A DNA stretch of 64,000 nt. Origin: Rhodoflexus caldus. GTDB taxonomy: Bacteria > Bacteroidota > Bacteroidia > Cytophagales > Thermoflexibacteraceae. The stretch lies in assembly GCF_021206925.1 (NCBI RefSeq), contig NZ_JAJPRF010000002.1, positions 62,001 to 126,000 on the forward strand, written 5' to 3'. Of this stretch, positions 44,898 to 54,580 are shown piece after piece. Every line of letters starts with the position of its first letter. Position 1 is the stretch's first letter. The notes under the pieces are model-generated. The model ran no database searches and had not been told where the DNA came from. It worked only from the letters and a program-made list of their open reading frames with translations. A program made the translations under genes and the position numbers.

Positions 44898-47800
44898 TCA
44901 AAAATCATATCCTAACGTAAAGTAGAACACAGGTTTTTGAATTTGTTCGTTTTCAATTCCCCATGCTGCGTCAAACTTTGTATAGTAGCTGCCCAACAGC
45001 ATGGTTCTCACACCGCTTCCTAAGCCAATCAGGAAGGGGTTTTTAAAGTTAGATACACGGGCTGCAAAGGGCTCTCTGATAATCTCTATGGTATTCAGTG
45101 AGTTTTCGCGGTTAAACGGACTTACACCGCTCCACGAAGCCCCAATATCGGTAAATGCAACAAATTGCAGGTTGCGGAAGAAGTTGGACGTAATGGCGCT
45201 TTTGTAAAAATATTTTAGCAGCGGCAGGCGGAGCTCTGCATTAAAGAGGATGTAGCTGCTGCCGCGCAGTTTGTTCCAGTTAAAGCCGCGCAGATTACCT
45301 ACGTATTGCACAAACAGCAGGTCGCTCAGGTCTTTTCCGGGGCGGGTAGCATCTACAAACAATGGGTCTGTATTAGGAACGGGGTCGCTTTGGTTGCCTA
45401 TCCAGTTAGCCATGCCGCCGAGCCGATAGCTTTTTCTGCCCGGCCCGAAGAATTGCCCGTAGCTGAAGCGCCCTGCAAACAGGAGTGAGCCTGTAAGTTT
45501 GCGATAGGTGCGTGCGTCTATGGTCAAGTTGCTGAAATTCCTGCCACGTCCCGATATACCAACCCATGTTTCGTAGCGTGCCATAGCGCGTGTGCCTTCC
45601 ATCAGGTTTGGCCCGAGGGTGAGGCTGTTATCAAACACAAACTCAAAGCCGATACCGCCATAGCTGAACGAGCGGTCGGGCAGTTGCTGTACGGCAGGGT
45701 TAATGTCGCTGGTGGGTGTAAAAGTTGTGTTGGCAAAAAATGGACTTGCCGAAACGCGAGTGGTTACGCTGAAAGGATAAGATGCGCTCCCTTGCAGTTT
45801 GTTCAGTGCATATTTTTGCACAAAATCAAGAGGCGATATGGTCAGTGATTGTCGGTCAAAGCGTACTTTGTAATCAATGCGTTGCTTTAAATATCTGTAT
45901 TCTGCATAGTACATGGCGCTTCGGAGCGTAGTAAGACCAAACAAGCCCGCATTGAATTTGTGATTTTCTAAGGCATCGCTCATGCTGGCCTCTAACACGA
46001 TACCAAGCCCGCGCAGAGGGTCTGTGATGATGGAAGTAACGAGGTTGTCGGCACTGAACTTGCTTTCATAGGCCTGTGCTTTGCTGAAACTGAAATTTTT
46101 ATTAGTTCCCTGTTCAAATGGGCTGAGCGGGCGATAGTTTTTGAGCAATTTCTTTTTGTCGGTTTTGGTGAAGGTATCAAACCGATAGTTTTCGGTATCT
46201 ATCTCATCCGATTTTTTGGTGGTATCTGCGGCTGCTATCTTTTTTTCTTCCTTCGGGGTTACGGGTTGTGTGCCTGCGGTTGTCGGCAACTGGTCGCGCT
46301 CTGCTTTCTGCCGCATTTGGTTGAGTCGGCGAAGGTCGAGCAGTTGCTGCCGCGCTGTTTTCAAGGTAAAAAGTGAGTTGCGGATATTGAAATCGGTGAT
46401 ATTAAACACGGCTTCGCTGCCCTGAAAAAGGCTGATGAAGGTAAGTTGTTTACCCGACAGGTCATAATATTTTATGCTGTGCGGAAAGGCCGAAATTTGG
46501 GTGCTTACTTCATCTTTGAGGTCATAGCGGAACAGGTGATGGATGCCGCGCTGGTCGCTCAGGAATAAAAGAGTGTTTTCGGAAAGAGCAAGCGGGCGGC
46601 TGTCGTAGCTCAATGTATTGGAGATTCGTTTCAATACATTTTTTTGCTGCGGGTTGTAAATGAACAAGTTGAAACGCGACAGATTTTCTTCTTCTATGGG
46701 AGAGGCTACACCCAAAGTATCGTTGGTGCGATTCGAGCTAAATACAATTGCGTAGTTTCTGCCTTTTAGGAAAGCCGGATTGATATCGTCTGCATCATCG
46801 TTGGTGATGCGTGTAATCTGGTCTTTTTCAAGGTCATAGGTGTAAATATCGCTGCGGATGCCCTGTGTGGCACTGAGAACTAATCGCTTGCCGTCGTCTG
46901 AAATTTCCATGTCCCGAATGCTGCTGAAAGTCGGGAATGGCCGATGAGTGATTTTTTGCTTTTTGCCGATTTTTATTTCACTGAGCCGGTAGTTATCTTC
47001 AAATGTATTGATGACAAGCAGGGTTTGTGCGTCTTTCCATACGAACAAGGGCAGTATTTTGTCAATTTCCTGATTGAGGACACGGTTGCCGCCGCGCATC
47101 AATACAGATTCTTTTTTGCTGCTCAGGTTGCGCAGGCGGATATGATAGCGGCCTTTGTTGTTTTGAGCGTAGGCAATCAAGTCGTTGTCTTTGGGGTTGA
47201 TTTTCACCCGATTAAAAGACATGTTCTTTTCATTGGGAAACAGCCGCGATTCGGCCAGTACATACTGGTGGTTTTCTCGCATGTTTTTGGCTTGTTCCAA
47301 ATAGAAATTTCGCCAATTGTTTAAGAAACGCTGGTAAGCTATGCCCAGTGTATTTTCAATGCTGCTTTCTTCATTGCGTACCAATCGGGTGAGGTTTAAA
47401 ATATTGGCAACATTGGTCTTGCCGTATTTCTCTACAATGAAGTTCCAAATGGAATGGCCTATCATGTGCGCTTCTTCGCCTTCCATGTTGGCAATTTTTT
47501 TTAGTTTTCTGTTTTCAAGCGCATCACGCATGTAGTCGTCCATTTCGCTGCTCCAGCCGTAGGCAATATAGCGCGCGGCACCCGGCAAAAACCAGTCGGG
47601 CAGGTTGAGCAGGTAGGAACTCTGCAATACATCCCGCAAGTTGCCGCCGTACATCATTTCCGAAATGAGCATTTCCGAAATATGCAGCCGCAATTCTGCG
47701 CGGTAATTGCTTTGCAGGCCTGTAAAAGCGATTTCAATTTCCGATTTGGCAAATCGTGTTTGGCCTGTTACGGCAAAACCCTGTTTATCTACTCCTATGT

Positions 47801-48119
47801 TGCTTTGGTGAATATCTTTGACAGAGGGGTAAACAAAAATTTTGATTTTATTAAAAGGTGCATAACCTACAAAATCGGTAATGGTCGGAAATTCCTGCTC
47901 GGCTATGGTTGCGGTCAGTTTCGCCAAGTCTTCATTGTTGTCGTAAAAAAAGATGTTGAAGTTTTGGCTGGAAATATACTGCCAATCAAAGTTCTTGTAC
48001 TGGATGCGGTTTTTGCCGAACATGCCGGTGCTGTACTGTGCGTGGGCTATTCCTGCCACTGTTGATAAGCACACGGCTATATAAATGGTTTTCAGCGCAA
48101 TGCGAAAATGTTTCATCAT
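44898..48119 (-). CDS. Large beta-propeller plus outer-membrane-barrel protein with peptidase-MA-like N-terminus
   Basis: 1073 residues. After a signal peptide (AVCLSTVAGIAHAQ) comes a peptidase-MA-like region (IYVYPS-type KIFVYPSVKDIH, then RLHISEMLISEMMYGG, LPDWFLPGAARYIAYG). The H146-I-S-E-M sequence occupies the place of HExxH, so zinc catalysis is doubtful. A TolB/WD40-like propeller follows (about 300-600, with repeated SDDGKRLVLSATQG and IVFSSNRTN units). The C-terminal 350 residues are barrel-like (ARAMARYETWVGIS, YRLGGMANW, LRGFNWNKL, ending YFTLGYDF), resembling Omp85 or patatin-barrel ends. It is probably an outer membrane protein of unknown function. Confidence 0.8.
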   Translation of the reverse strand: MMKHFRIALKTIYIAVCLSTVAGIAHAQYSTGMFGKNRIQYKNFDWQYISSQNFNIFFYDNNEDLAKLTATIAEQEFPTITDFVGYAPFNKIKIFVYPSVKDIHQSNIGVDKQGFAVTGQTRFAKSEIEIAFTGLQSNYRAELRLHISEMLISEMMYGGNLRDVLQSSYLLNLPDWFLPGAARYIAYGWSSEMDDYMRDALENRKLKKIANMEGEEAHMIGHSIWNFIVEKYGKTNVANILNLTRLVRNEESSIENTLGIAYQRFLNNWRNFYLEQAKNMRENHQYVLAESRLFPNEKNMSFNRVKINPKDNDLIAYAQNNKGRYHIRLRNLSSKKESVLMRGGNRVLNQEIDKILPLFVWKDAQTLLVINTFEDNYRLSEIKIGKKQKITHRPFPTFSSIRDMEISDDGKRLVLSATQGIRSDIYTYDLEKDQITRITNDDADDINPAFLKGRNYAIVFSSNRTNDTLGVASPIEEENLSRFNLFIYNPQQKNVLKRISNTLSYDSRPLALSENTLLFLSDQRGIHHLFRYDLKDEVSTQISAFPHSIKYYDLSGKQLTFISLFQGSEAVFNITDFNIRNSLFTLKTARQQLLDLRRLNQMRQKAERDQLPTTAGTQPVTPKEEKKIAAADTTKKSDEIDTENYRFDTFTKTDKKKLLKNYRPLSPFEQGTNKNFSFSKAQAYESKFSADNLVTSIITDPLRGLGIVLEASMSDALENHKFNAGLFGLTTLRSAMYYAEYRYLKQRIDYKVRFDRQSLTISPLDFVQKYALNKLQGSASYPFSVTTRVSASPFFANTTFTPTSDINPAVQQLPDRSFSYGGIGFEFVFDNSLTLGPNLMEGTRAMARYETWVGISGRGRNFSNLTIDARTYRKLTGSLLFAGRFSYGQFFGPGRKSYRLGGMANWIGNQSDPVPNTDPLFVDATRPGKDLSDLLFVQYVGNLRGFNWNKLRGSSYILFNAELRLPLLKYFYKSAITSNFFRNLQFVAFTDIGASWSGVSPFNRENSLNTIEIIREPFAARVSNFKNPFLIGLGSGVRTMLLGSYYTKFDAAWGIENEQIQKPVFYFTLGYDF

Positions 48120-48166
48120 AACAATTTGCGTATTGCTGCTAAGTTAATAAGAAACCTTGTAAGTTT

Positions 48167-48201
48167 TTCCGGTTGCGGTAACTTGATTGCCGCAACCGGA
48201 A
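48167..48201. repeat. Strong 12-bp hairpin in the 48.1-48.2 kb intergenic gap
   Basis: TTCCGGTTGCGG pairs perfectly with CCGCAACCGGAA over an 11-nt loop. It lies just downstream of the caspase gene (minus strand) but has no T-run on that strand, so it may slow degradation or be a weak terminator. Confidence 0.55.
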
Positions 48202-48206
48202 CCCCG

Positions 48207-50288
48207 CTAATTAACGGGAATAAAGAAGAAATCACCTTCGGGGTCGCCGCTGCTGTGAGGGAAATCACCACTGTGCGGTTGAGGCGTCAAATTCTGAACT
48301 GCACGGCGAATATCGTTGATGGTTAGCAGGCCGTTGCTGTATTTGCCTCTGCTACGGAGCGCCTCTAACAATTTGGCCGCAAAAGGTGAATGAGCTCCCG
48401 GAAGTCCGTCCGATACATATTCCTTACCACCCGAAGTCAGGTATTTGCGGGTTTTGAGCAGGTATTTGCGTGCTACCATTTCGCGGATGGACAGACTTAA
48501 TTCGGCAGCACCGCGATTGCGGGCAATCGCCGGCGAGAATGTGCCGCTGAAACAAGCATCCATTACCAGAAATACATGGTGGCTGTTCGAGCGCTCAAGC
48601 GTATTGCGGATGAAGTCGTGCGATATCCAGCTTGAACCGTCTATCTCCATGTGCGCAGGTAGTCCATCATAAGGAATGATAAAGCCTTTTTCCAAATATG
48701 GAATGAAAAAGCCGTGGGCTGCTATGAATATGAACAATTGGTCATTGTACTGATAGTTGCGGCTTGCCCATTCGATTATTTTACGCTCAATTTCGGCCTT
48801 ACTGCGCGGGTTGATTAACAAATCCACTTCAAAATTATACACATTTCTCAACTCTTGTGCAATGGCGTATACATCGCGTACGGGATTGTTCAGTTTGTCC
48901 CAATGCACATATTGGTCAATACCAATCAGCAGTGCATAATTTTTTCCTATCAGGTTTTTGGTTTCATTTTTTTCAGTTGTCGCAATTGGGATATCTATCT
49001 TGGGGACTTGGGAAACACGGGCAATATATTTGTAAGTCTTTTTGGTCTCGTTGTTACAAGCATCTTTGGTAACAAAGTAAATAGTGTTTTCACCCTCATT
49101 AACCGGTATGGTGGCCGAGAATTGAAAACGCTGACCGGTTGCATCGTTGGGTATTAGCTTAGCTATGGTGCTATTTAGCTGCACCTCCCTAACGCCACTG
49201 ATATCTTCAACAGTGCCTACTACGGTAATTTTAGCATCGGCTGCGCTAACCACTCCCAAACCACGACTGTTGGCTTCGGCAAGCAATGGGCTGATAATTG
49301 TTACAGTCGGGCCTTGCCGGTCATCTTTGGCAATAGAGGTTTGTTTGCGGATATCTAAAGTTGCCAAATTTTCTTTGGCGGGTGAATAGGGGTCAATATT
49401 AACTGCCTGTCGGAAATCTCTTTCGGCTTCACTAAATAAACCCATTTCCATTTTTGCCAAGCCTCTCAAATTGAGTGTCCAAGCATCTCGGGGCACAATT
49501 GATAAAGATTGGTCAAAATCCTGAATAGCCTCATTGTACTTCTTCAGGCTGACACGTACGGCTCCGCGTTTATCAAATGCCGATTTGAGGTCTTCTTTGT
49601 AATACTTAATAATATGATTAAGTTTTTCTTCTGCTTCGGCATAGCGGCCTTCTTCTGTGAGGCTTTGCGCTTCGCTCAGTAGTTTTTTAACAGGCGAACC
49701 TCCCATATCGGATGTGTTCGGCTTGGCAATTTGCTGCTGGCCTGTGGGGCGGTTAATATTCGTCGGTGCGTTGTTGGCAATGTTGGTTGATTGTTGAGAG
49801 TAAGACGGCCAATCAGTTGCAGAATTGTTGAGGATTTCCTGTGTGGCAGCCATTTCTGCATATGTGTTGGCACGCTCATAGAATCCCATGCTTCTGTAAC
49901 ATTCACTGATACCTTTCAGCGATTCCACTTTATCCGACTCTTTCTCAAAACATCGGATAGCATCTTCATATTTGCTGAGCTTCTGATACGCAAGCCCCAT
50001 GTGATAATAAACATCAGTAAATGAGGGATTTATTTTCAAAACTTCCTTGAAATCGGAGAGAGCGTTAGCATATTGTCTTCTGTTAAGGAAGCATATCCCT
50101 CTGTTAAACAGCACTTTTGGAATGCGGATGCCCGGTTGCAGGTAACGATTGTAGTAAGTAATCGCTGTTTCGTAGTCCTTTTTAAAAAAAGCATCGTTGG
50201 CTTTGTTCAAGTCGGCAAGGTTTTGAGCCGTTGCCCTGCTTGCAATAATACATAAGATTATTGCCAAGGTAAGAATGTAACGCTTCAT
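48207..50288 (-). CDS. TPR-Ig-caspase (peptidase C14) protein, secreted
   Basis: 693 residues. A signal peptide is followed by TPR arrays at about 27-135 and 200-310, then an Ig-like beta domain (330-425, with PTVTIISP and VNEGENTIYFVTKDAC). The C-terminal caspase-fold domain (448-690) has the catalytic pair H525 (IFIAAHGFF) and C579 (FLVMDACFSG), so it should be active. Substrate and trigger are unknown; such TPR-caspase proteins resemble orthocaspases. It follows the 1073-aa gene upstream (88 nt away) on the same strand but may be separate. A decayed relative lies at 58957-60175. Confidence 0.9.
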   Translation of the reverse strand: MKRYILTLAIILCIIASRATAQNLADLNKANDAFFKKDYETAITYYNRYLQPGIRIPKVLFNRGICFLNRRQYANALSDFKEVLKINPSFTDVYYHMGLAYQKLSKYEDAIRCFEKESDKVESLKGISECYRSMGFYERANTYAEMAATQEILNNSATDWPSYSQQSTNIANNAPTNINRPTGQQQIAKPNTSDMGGSPVKKLLSEAQSLTEEGRYAEAEEKLNHIIKYYKEDLKSAFDKRGAVRVSLKKYNEAIQDFDQSLSIVPRDAWTLNLRGLAKMEMGLFSEAERDFRQAVNIDPYSPAKENLATLDIRKQTSIAKDDRQGPTVTIISPLLAEANSRGLGVVSAADAKITVVGTVEDISGVREVQLNSTIAKLIPNDATGQRFQFSATIPVNEGENTIYFVTKDACNNETKKTYKYIARVSQVPKIDIPIATTEKNETKNLIGKNYALLIGIDQYVHWDKLNNPVRDVYAIAQELRNVYNFEVDLLINPRSKAEIERKIIEWASRNYQYNDQLFIFIAAHGFFIPYLEKGFIIPYDGLPAHMEIDGSSWISHDFIRNTLERSNSHHVFLVMDACFSGTFSPAIARNRGAAELSLSIREMVARKYLLKTRKYLTSGGKEYVSDGLPGAHSPFAAKLLEALRSRGKYSNGLLTINDIRRAVQNLTPQPHSGDFPHSSGDPEGDFFFIPVN

Positions 50289-50367
50289 AGGGGTAAATTA
50301 GTTTTGTTTGTTATGAAAACAAGAATCAATAGTACTTTTCTAATAGTGAAAATAATGCCAATTTATG

Positions 50368-50375
50368 CAAAGCTA
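50368..50375 (-). promoter_or_regulatory. Putative -7 box for the caspase gene
   Basis: TAGCTTTG on the minus strand, a perfect TAnnTTTG, 79 nt upstream of the start. A TTTG 16 nt further upstream (50392-50395) is short of the usual spacing. Confidence 0.45.
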
Positions 50376-50513
50376 TCATTTGGTCAAAATTCAAATGAAA
50401 GTTGTAAAATTTTAGTTATTTAGCAATGTATACAACAGAACTCTACAATTTCTGCAAGTTCTTGGAAATCAATTAAAAAATAAATAATCGGGAAGTTTTT
50501 TAGTATTGGTAGC

Positions 50514-50939
50514 TTATGCTTTGTTAAGGCAATTCTTACAAATCCCTTGCGCCAACCACTCAAAACTTTCTGCATGAAAACCTGCGGGAAGTGCAGGTTC
50601 GGGTAGGGAAATGTGCAAACAGTAGGTGTGTTCGCACTGCTTACAGAAGAAATGCAGATGGCTGTCGCTGTGTTGGTGGTGTGTGCAACTTTCGGGACAC
50701 AATGCGAAGCGCATAATACCTTTTTCATCGGGGACTTTATGCACAAGTCCCTGTTCTTCAAACGATTTGAGTGTGCGGTAAATAGTTACGCGGTCAAACT
50801 CATCAGGCAGAAAATTTTCCACATCTGCATGGGAGAGAGCATAGCCTTTATCAAAGAACAATGCCAGCATGGCCTCCCTGATTCTGGTTTTGCGAACGCC
50901 TTTCTGCTCCAACAGATTCCTGATGTGTTCCGTATGCAT
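50514..50939 (-). CDS. Fur family transcriptional regulator
   Basis: 141 residues. The winged-helix N-terminus has RKTRIREAMLALF, YALSHADVENFL and RVTIYRTLKSFEEQGLVHKV. The C-terminal half has the dimerisation/metal region HHQHSDSHLHFFCKQCEHTYC and a second C-x2-C (GICKNC). Two CxxC pairs suggest a structural zinc site as in Fur/Zur/PerR. It regulates metal uptake or peroxide genes; which metal is unclear. It is monocistronic, with the DUF1003 gene upstream by 43 nt on the same strand. Confidence 0.93.
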   Translation of the reverse strand: MHTEHIRNLLEQKGVRKTRIREAMLALFFDKGYALSHADVENFLPDEFDRVTIYRTLKSFEEQGLVHKVPDEKGIMRFALCPESCTHHQHSDSHLHFFCKQCEHTYCLHISLPEPALPAGFHAESFEWLAQGICKNCLNKA

Positions 50940-50982
50940 TTTTACTGATTTTACACAAAGATACGCAGAATTGAGGAAGTCT

Positions 50983-51687
50983 TTATCTGGTATGCTTGTC
51001 CGATATTTTATCCAAAATTTGCCCCAACATTTCTATTTGTTCCTGCTGGATGGCAAGCAGATGCTGTTGCTGTTTCATCATCAGGTGGTCAATTTTTTCA
51101 TGTAACATCCTGATTTCCACTTCTGCTTTCAGGTTAATCATGTAGTCTTTGCGCGAGCGGTCGCGGTCTTTTTCATCCTGCCTGTTTTGACTCATCATGA
51201 TGATAGGCGCTTGAATAGCCGCAAGGCATGAGAGCAGCAAGTTGAGCAAGATAAATGGGTAAGGGTCAAAACCCGGGCGGAGCAGGTAAACATTAACTGC
51301 AATCCAGCACAGAATAAAAATGCCGAAAGCGATAATAAAAGTCCAACTGCCTCCAAACTCTGCTACGCGGTCGGCCAGTTGCTGCCCAAGGGTAAGGGGC
51401 GCATCCGCATTTTCTTCCAACTTATCCGATAGCAGGGTTTGGTCGCGGAGCGATTCCAGCACGGTACGACTCAATTCATCCAACTCGCCTATTTGCTGTT
51501 GCATGGTTTGGGCGAGAAATTCAGAGCGAAATGTATTCAACTCTGTGATGGACAAACTGCTCTGTTCGGTAAAGTCGGGGTAGATTTTTCTGATAAATTC
51601 CAGCAAAGGGGCTTTAATGGAATTGCCGTACACCCGTTCCACATCGGGAAACTCTCTGCCTGAAATGTCGCTCCGGAAGGTATTCAT
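50983..51687 (-). CDS. DUF1003 family membrane protein
   Basis: 234 residues. A soluble N-terminal 110 residues precedes DUF1003 (LADRVAEFGGSWTFIIAFG with two TM helices to LLNLLLSCLAAIQAPIIMMSQNRQ), followed by a coiled coil (IRMLHEKIDHLMMKQQQ). Unknown function; the conserved RQ-D-x-KDR motif is present. It is likely a cytoplasmic-membrane protein. Confidence 0.9.
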   Translation of the reverse strand: MNTFRSDISGREFPDVERVYGNSIKAPLLEFIRKIYPDFTEQSSLSITELNTFRSEFLAQTMQQQIGELDELSRTVLESLRDQTLLSDKLEENADAPLTLGQQLADRVAEFGGSWTFIIAFGIFILCWIAVNVYLLRPGFDPYPFILLNLLLSCLAAIQAPIIMMSQNRQDEKDRDRSRKDYMINLKAEVEIRMLHEKIDHLMMKQQQHLLAIQQEQIEMLGQILDKISDKHTR

Positions 51688-51767
51688 AATTGGTGATAAA
51701 AAACCGCCAATAAAGATAAGTGCTTTATCGGCGGTTGAAAGTTATGTAAAATGAATGAAGAAAATTT

Positions 51768-54503
51768 CTATCGCAAGGCTGCTATGGCTGCTTGCAAGGC
51801 TGCTATTTTGGCTTTTGCATCGGCTTGTTTGCGGCGTTCGTTTTCCACTACTTCGGGCTTGGCATTGGCTACAAAGCGTTCGTTGGAAAGTTTCTTTTCC
51901 ACCGAATCCAAAAAGCCCTGCTGATAGGCTAACTCTGCCTCCAACTTTTTGATTTCCTCTTCGGCATTGACCGATTGCGACAAGGTTACGAAGCACTCGT
52001 CGCCTTTGACTACAAAACGGGCAGCATTCTCAGCAGTTGTATCGCCGTAGGTCAGGCTTTCCAAATTTGCCAATTTAATTATCAAACCTTCAAATTTGGC
52101 ATAGCGTTGCGGTTGAGCGGTTTTGATTGCCAGCGGCAATTTTTCTTTGGGCGAAAGTCCTTTGCTGTTGCGCAGGCTGCGTACTTGCTGGATAATTTCA
52201 AAGGCAATTTCCGCTTCGCCAAGCAACGCAGTTTGTGCCTCGCTGATGGCTTGTACGGTAGGATAAGGCGCAACAATCAAAAAGTCTTTTCCTGTGCGTT
52301 CGCGCAGCCCGTGCCAAATTTCTTCGGTGATGAACGGCATGAAAGGATGCAGCAACTTCATCAAGGTTTCAAAGAAATTGACAGTTGCGGCAAAGCTCGC
52401 GGCATCTATCGGCTGTCCGTATTCAGGCTTCACCATTTCTAAATACCAAGCGCAGAAGTCGTCCCAAATCAGTTTGTAAACGGCTTGCAGGGCATCGGAA
52501 ATGCGGTATTTTTCGTAATGGTCTTCTATTTCGGCAATAGCACTTTGCAATTTGGCCTCAAACCAGTCAATCGCGGTTTGGTTGGTGGTTGGCATGGCAA
52601 GGTTGGCATCTTGCTCCCAGCCCTTCACCAAACGGAAAGCATTCCAAATTTTATTGGCAAAGTTGCGGCCTTGTTCGCAAAGTTTTTCATCAAACGGTAG
52701 GTCGTTGCCCGCGGGCGAACTGAACAGCATCCCTACGCGCACGCCGTCGGCACTGTACTTGTCCATCAGTTCCAGAGGGTCAGGGCTGTTGCCCAACGAC
52801 TTGGACATTTTGCGCCCCAACTTATCGCGCACAATACCCGTCAGATAAACATTTTGGAAGGGCTTTTCTTTGCGGTAATAGTAGCCCGAAATAATCATGC
52901 GGGCAACCCAGAAAAACAGAATTTCGGGTGCGGTTACAAGGTCAGTAGTGGGGTAGTAGTATTTAATATCCTCATTGTCAGGGTCTAACAAGCCGTCAAA
53001 CACTGAAATCGGCCACAAGCCCGAAGAGAACCACGTGTCTAATACGTCTTCGTCTTGGCGAATATCAGCAACAGTGGCAGGGCGCGGCACTTTGAGGCTG
53101 TTCATGCTGTTGTAGGCATCGGCTTTTTGCTGCAACTCCTGCAAGGCTTCTTCGGCGGTGAGGCAAACGGCAATGAGCGAATCGTGCGCGGTGCTGTCGT
53201 AATCCACTCCGTTGATGTACCACGCCGGGATGCGCTGCCCCCACCACAGCTGGCGGCTGATGCACCAATCACGCACGTTTTCCATCCAATGGCGGTAGGT
53301 GTTTTTGAACTTGGCAGGGTAAAAACGGATGTTGTCGTTCATCACGTTTTCCAGCGCAGGCTCGCAGAGTTCTTTCATGCGCACAAACCACTGCACGGAA
53401 AGGCGCGGCTCTACCACCGCATCGGTGCGCTCCGAATAGCCGATGTTTGCCACGTAGTTTTCGTCCACGCGGTCTAACTGCCCGATTTCTTCCAGATGCG
53501 TCGCAATGATTTTACGCAATTTGAAGCGGTCAATTTTATCGTATTGCTGCACCAACTGACGCTCTGCCTCATTGTTAAAAACATTGGCATTGAAAGTACC
53601 GTCGGCATTGAGCGTATCAATCACGGGCAGGTTGTGGCGCAGCCCGATTTCGTAGTCGTTGATGTCGTGCGCAGGGGTTACTTTAAGGCAGCCCGTACCG
53701 AACTCAATATCTACGTAGTCATCGATAATCACGGGCACGGGGCGGTTCACCACCGGCACGATGATTTGTTTGCCGTGCAGGTGCAAGTAACGCTCGTCTT
53801 TGGGGTTTACGGCAATGGCTACGTCGCCCATGATGGTTTCGGGGCGTTGGGTGGCTACTACGATGTACTCATCGCTGCCTGCTACTTGGTAGCGCACATA
53901 GTAGAGTTTGGATTTGGTTTCCTTGCGAATCACCTCATCATCTGCCAGTGCGGTTCTGCCTTGTGGGTCCCAATTGACCATGCGCAGCCCGCGATAGATA
54001 TAGCCCGCTTTGTACCAGTCCAGAAAAACTTTCAATACTTGGTCGGAAAGTTTGGGCTCCATCGTAAAGCGTGTGCGCTCCCAATCGCAGCTTGCGCCCA
54101 ATTTTTTCAACTGTTCCAGAATGATGCCGCCGTATTTTTCCTTCCATTCCCACGCATATTTGAGGAACTCCTCGCGGCTCAGGTCGCGCTTGTTGATGCC
54201 TTTTTCTTCTTTGAGCATCTTGACAACCTTTGCTTCGGTGGCGATAGAGGCGTGGTCAGTGCCGGGCACCCAGCAAGCCTCGTAGCCGCGCATCCGCGCA
54301 CGGCGCACCAAAATATCTTGAATCGTATTGTTGAGCATGTGCCCCATGTGCAGCACCCCCGTTACGTTGGGCGGCGGAATAACTACGGTGTAGGGCTTTT
54401 TATTAGGGTTAGGCGTGGAACGGAAAAAACCTTCCTGCATCCAGCAGGCATACCACTTATCTTCGGTCTCTTTGGGGTTGTACGTTTTGGCAATAGACGA
54501 CAT
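51768..54503 (-). CDS. valS: Valyl-tRNA synthetase
   Basis: 911 residues. The HIGH motif is in PPPNVTGVLHMGHMLNN and KMSKS in GRKMSKSLGNSPDPLEL. Editing-domain and ValRS-specific segments (VPGTDHASIATE, NDLPFDEKLCEQGRNFANKIWNA) and the characteristic C-terminal coiled coil (ENAAR to QAAIAALR) are complete. It charges tRNA-Val and edits threonine. The N-terminus MSSIAKTYNPKETED is the family start. Confidence 0.97.
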   Translation of the reverse strand: MSSIAKTYNPKETEDKWYACWMQEGFFRSTPNPNKKPYTVVIPPPNVTGVLHMGHMLNNTIQDILVRRARMRGYEACWVPGTDHASIATEAKVVKMLKEEKGINKRDLSREEFLKYAWEWKEKYGGIILEQLKKLGASCDWERTRFTMEPKLSDQVLKVFLDWYKAGYIYRGLRMVNWDPQGRTALADDEVIRKETKSKLYYVRYQVAGSDEYIVVATQRPETIMGDVAIAVNPKDERYLHLHGKQIIVPVVNRPVPVIIDDYVDIEFGTGCLKVTPAHDINDYEIGLRHNLPVIDTLNADGTFNANVFNNEAERQLVQQYDKIDRFKLRKIIATHLEEIGQLDRVDENYVANIGYSERTDAVVEPRLSVQWFVRMKELCEPALENVMNDNIRFYPAKFKNTYRHWMENVRDWCISRQLWWGQRIPAWYINGVDYDSTAHDSLIAVCLTAEEALQELQQKADAYNSMNSLKVPRPATVADIRQDEDVLDTWFSSGLWPISVFDGLLDPDNEDIKYYYPTTDLVTAPEILFFWVARMIISGYYYRKEKPFQNVYLTGIVRDKLGRKMSKSLGNSPDPLELMDKYSADGVRVGMLFSSPAGNDLPFDEKLCEQGRNFANKIWNAFRLVKGWEQDANLAMPTTNQTAIDWFEAKLQSAIAEIEDHYEKYRISDALQAVYKLIWDDFCAWYLEMVKPEYGQPIDAASFAATVNFFETLMKLLHPFMPFITEEIWHGLRERTGKDFLIVAPYPTVQAISEAQTALLGEAEIAFEIIQQVRSLRNSKGLSPKEKLPLAIKTAQPQRYAKFEGLIIKLANLESLTYGDTTAENAARFVVKGDECFVTLSQSVNAEEEIKKLEAELAYQQGFLDSVEKKLSNERFVANAKPEVVENERRKQADAKAKIAALQAAIAALR

Positions 54504-54580
54504 ACGGAAAAGTCAAAAATGAGTGGCAAAGATAGTGTCTTGCAGGGACTTTTGCTGTGGTGTAGCTGTAAAAGCCAATA

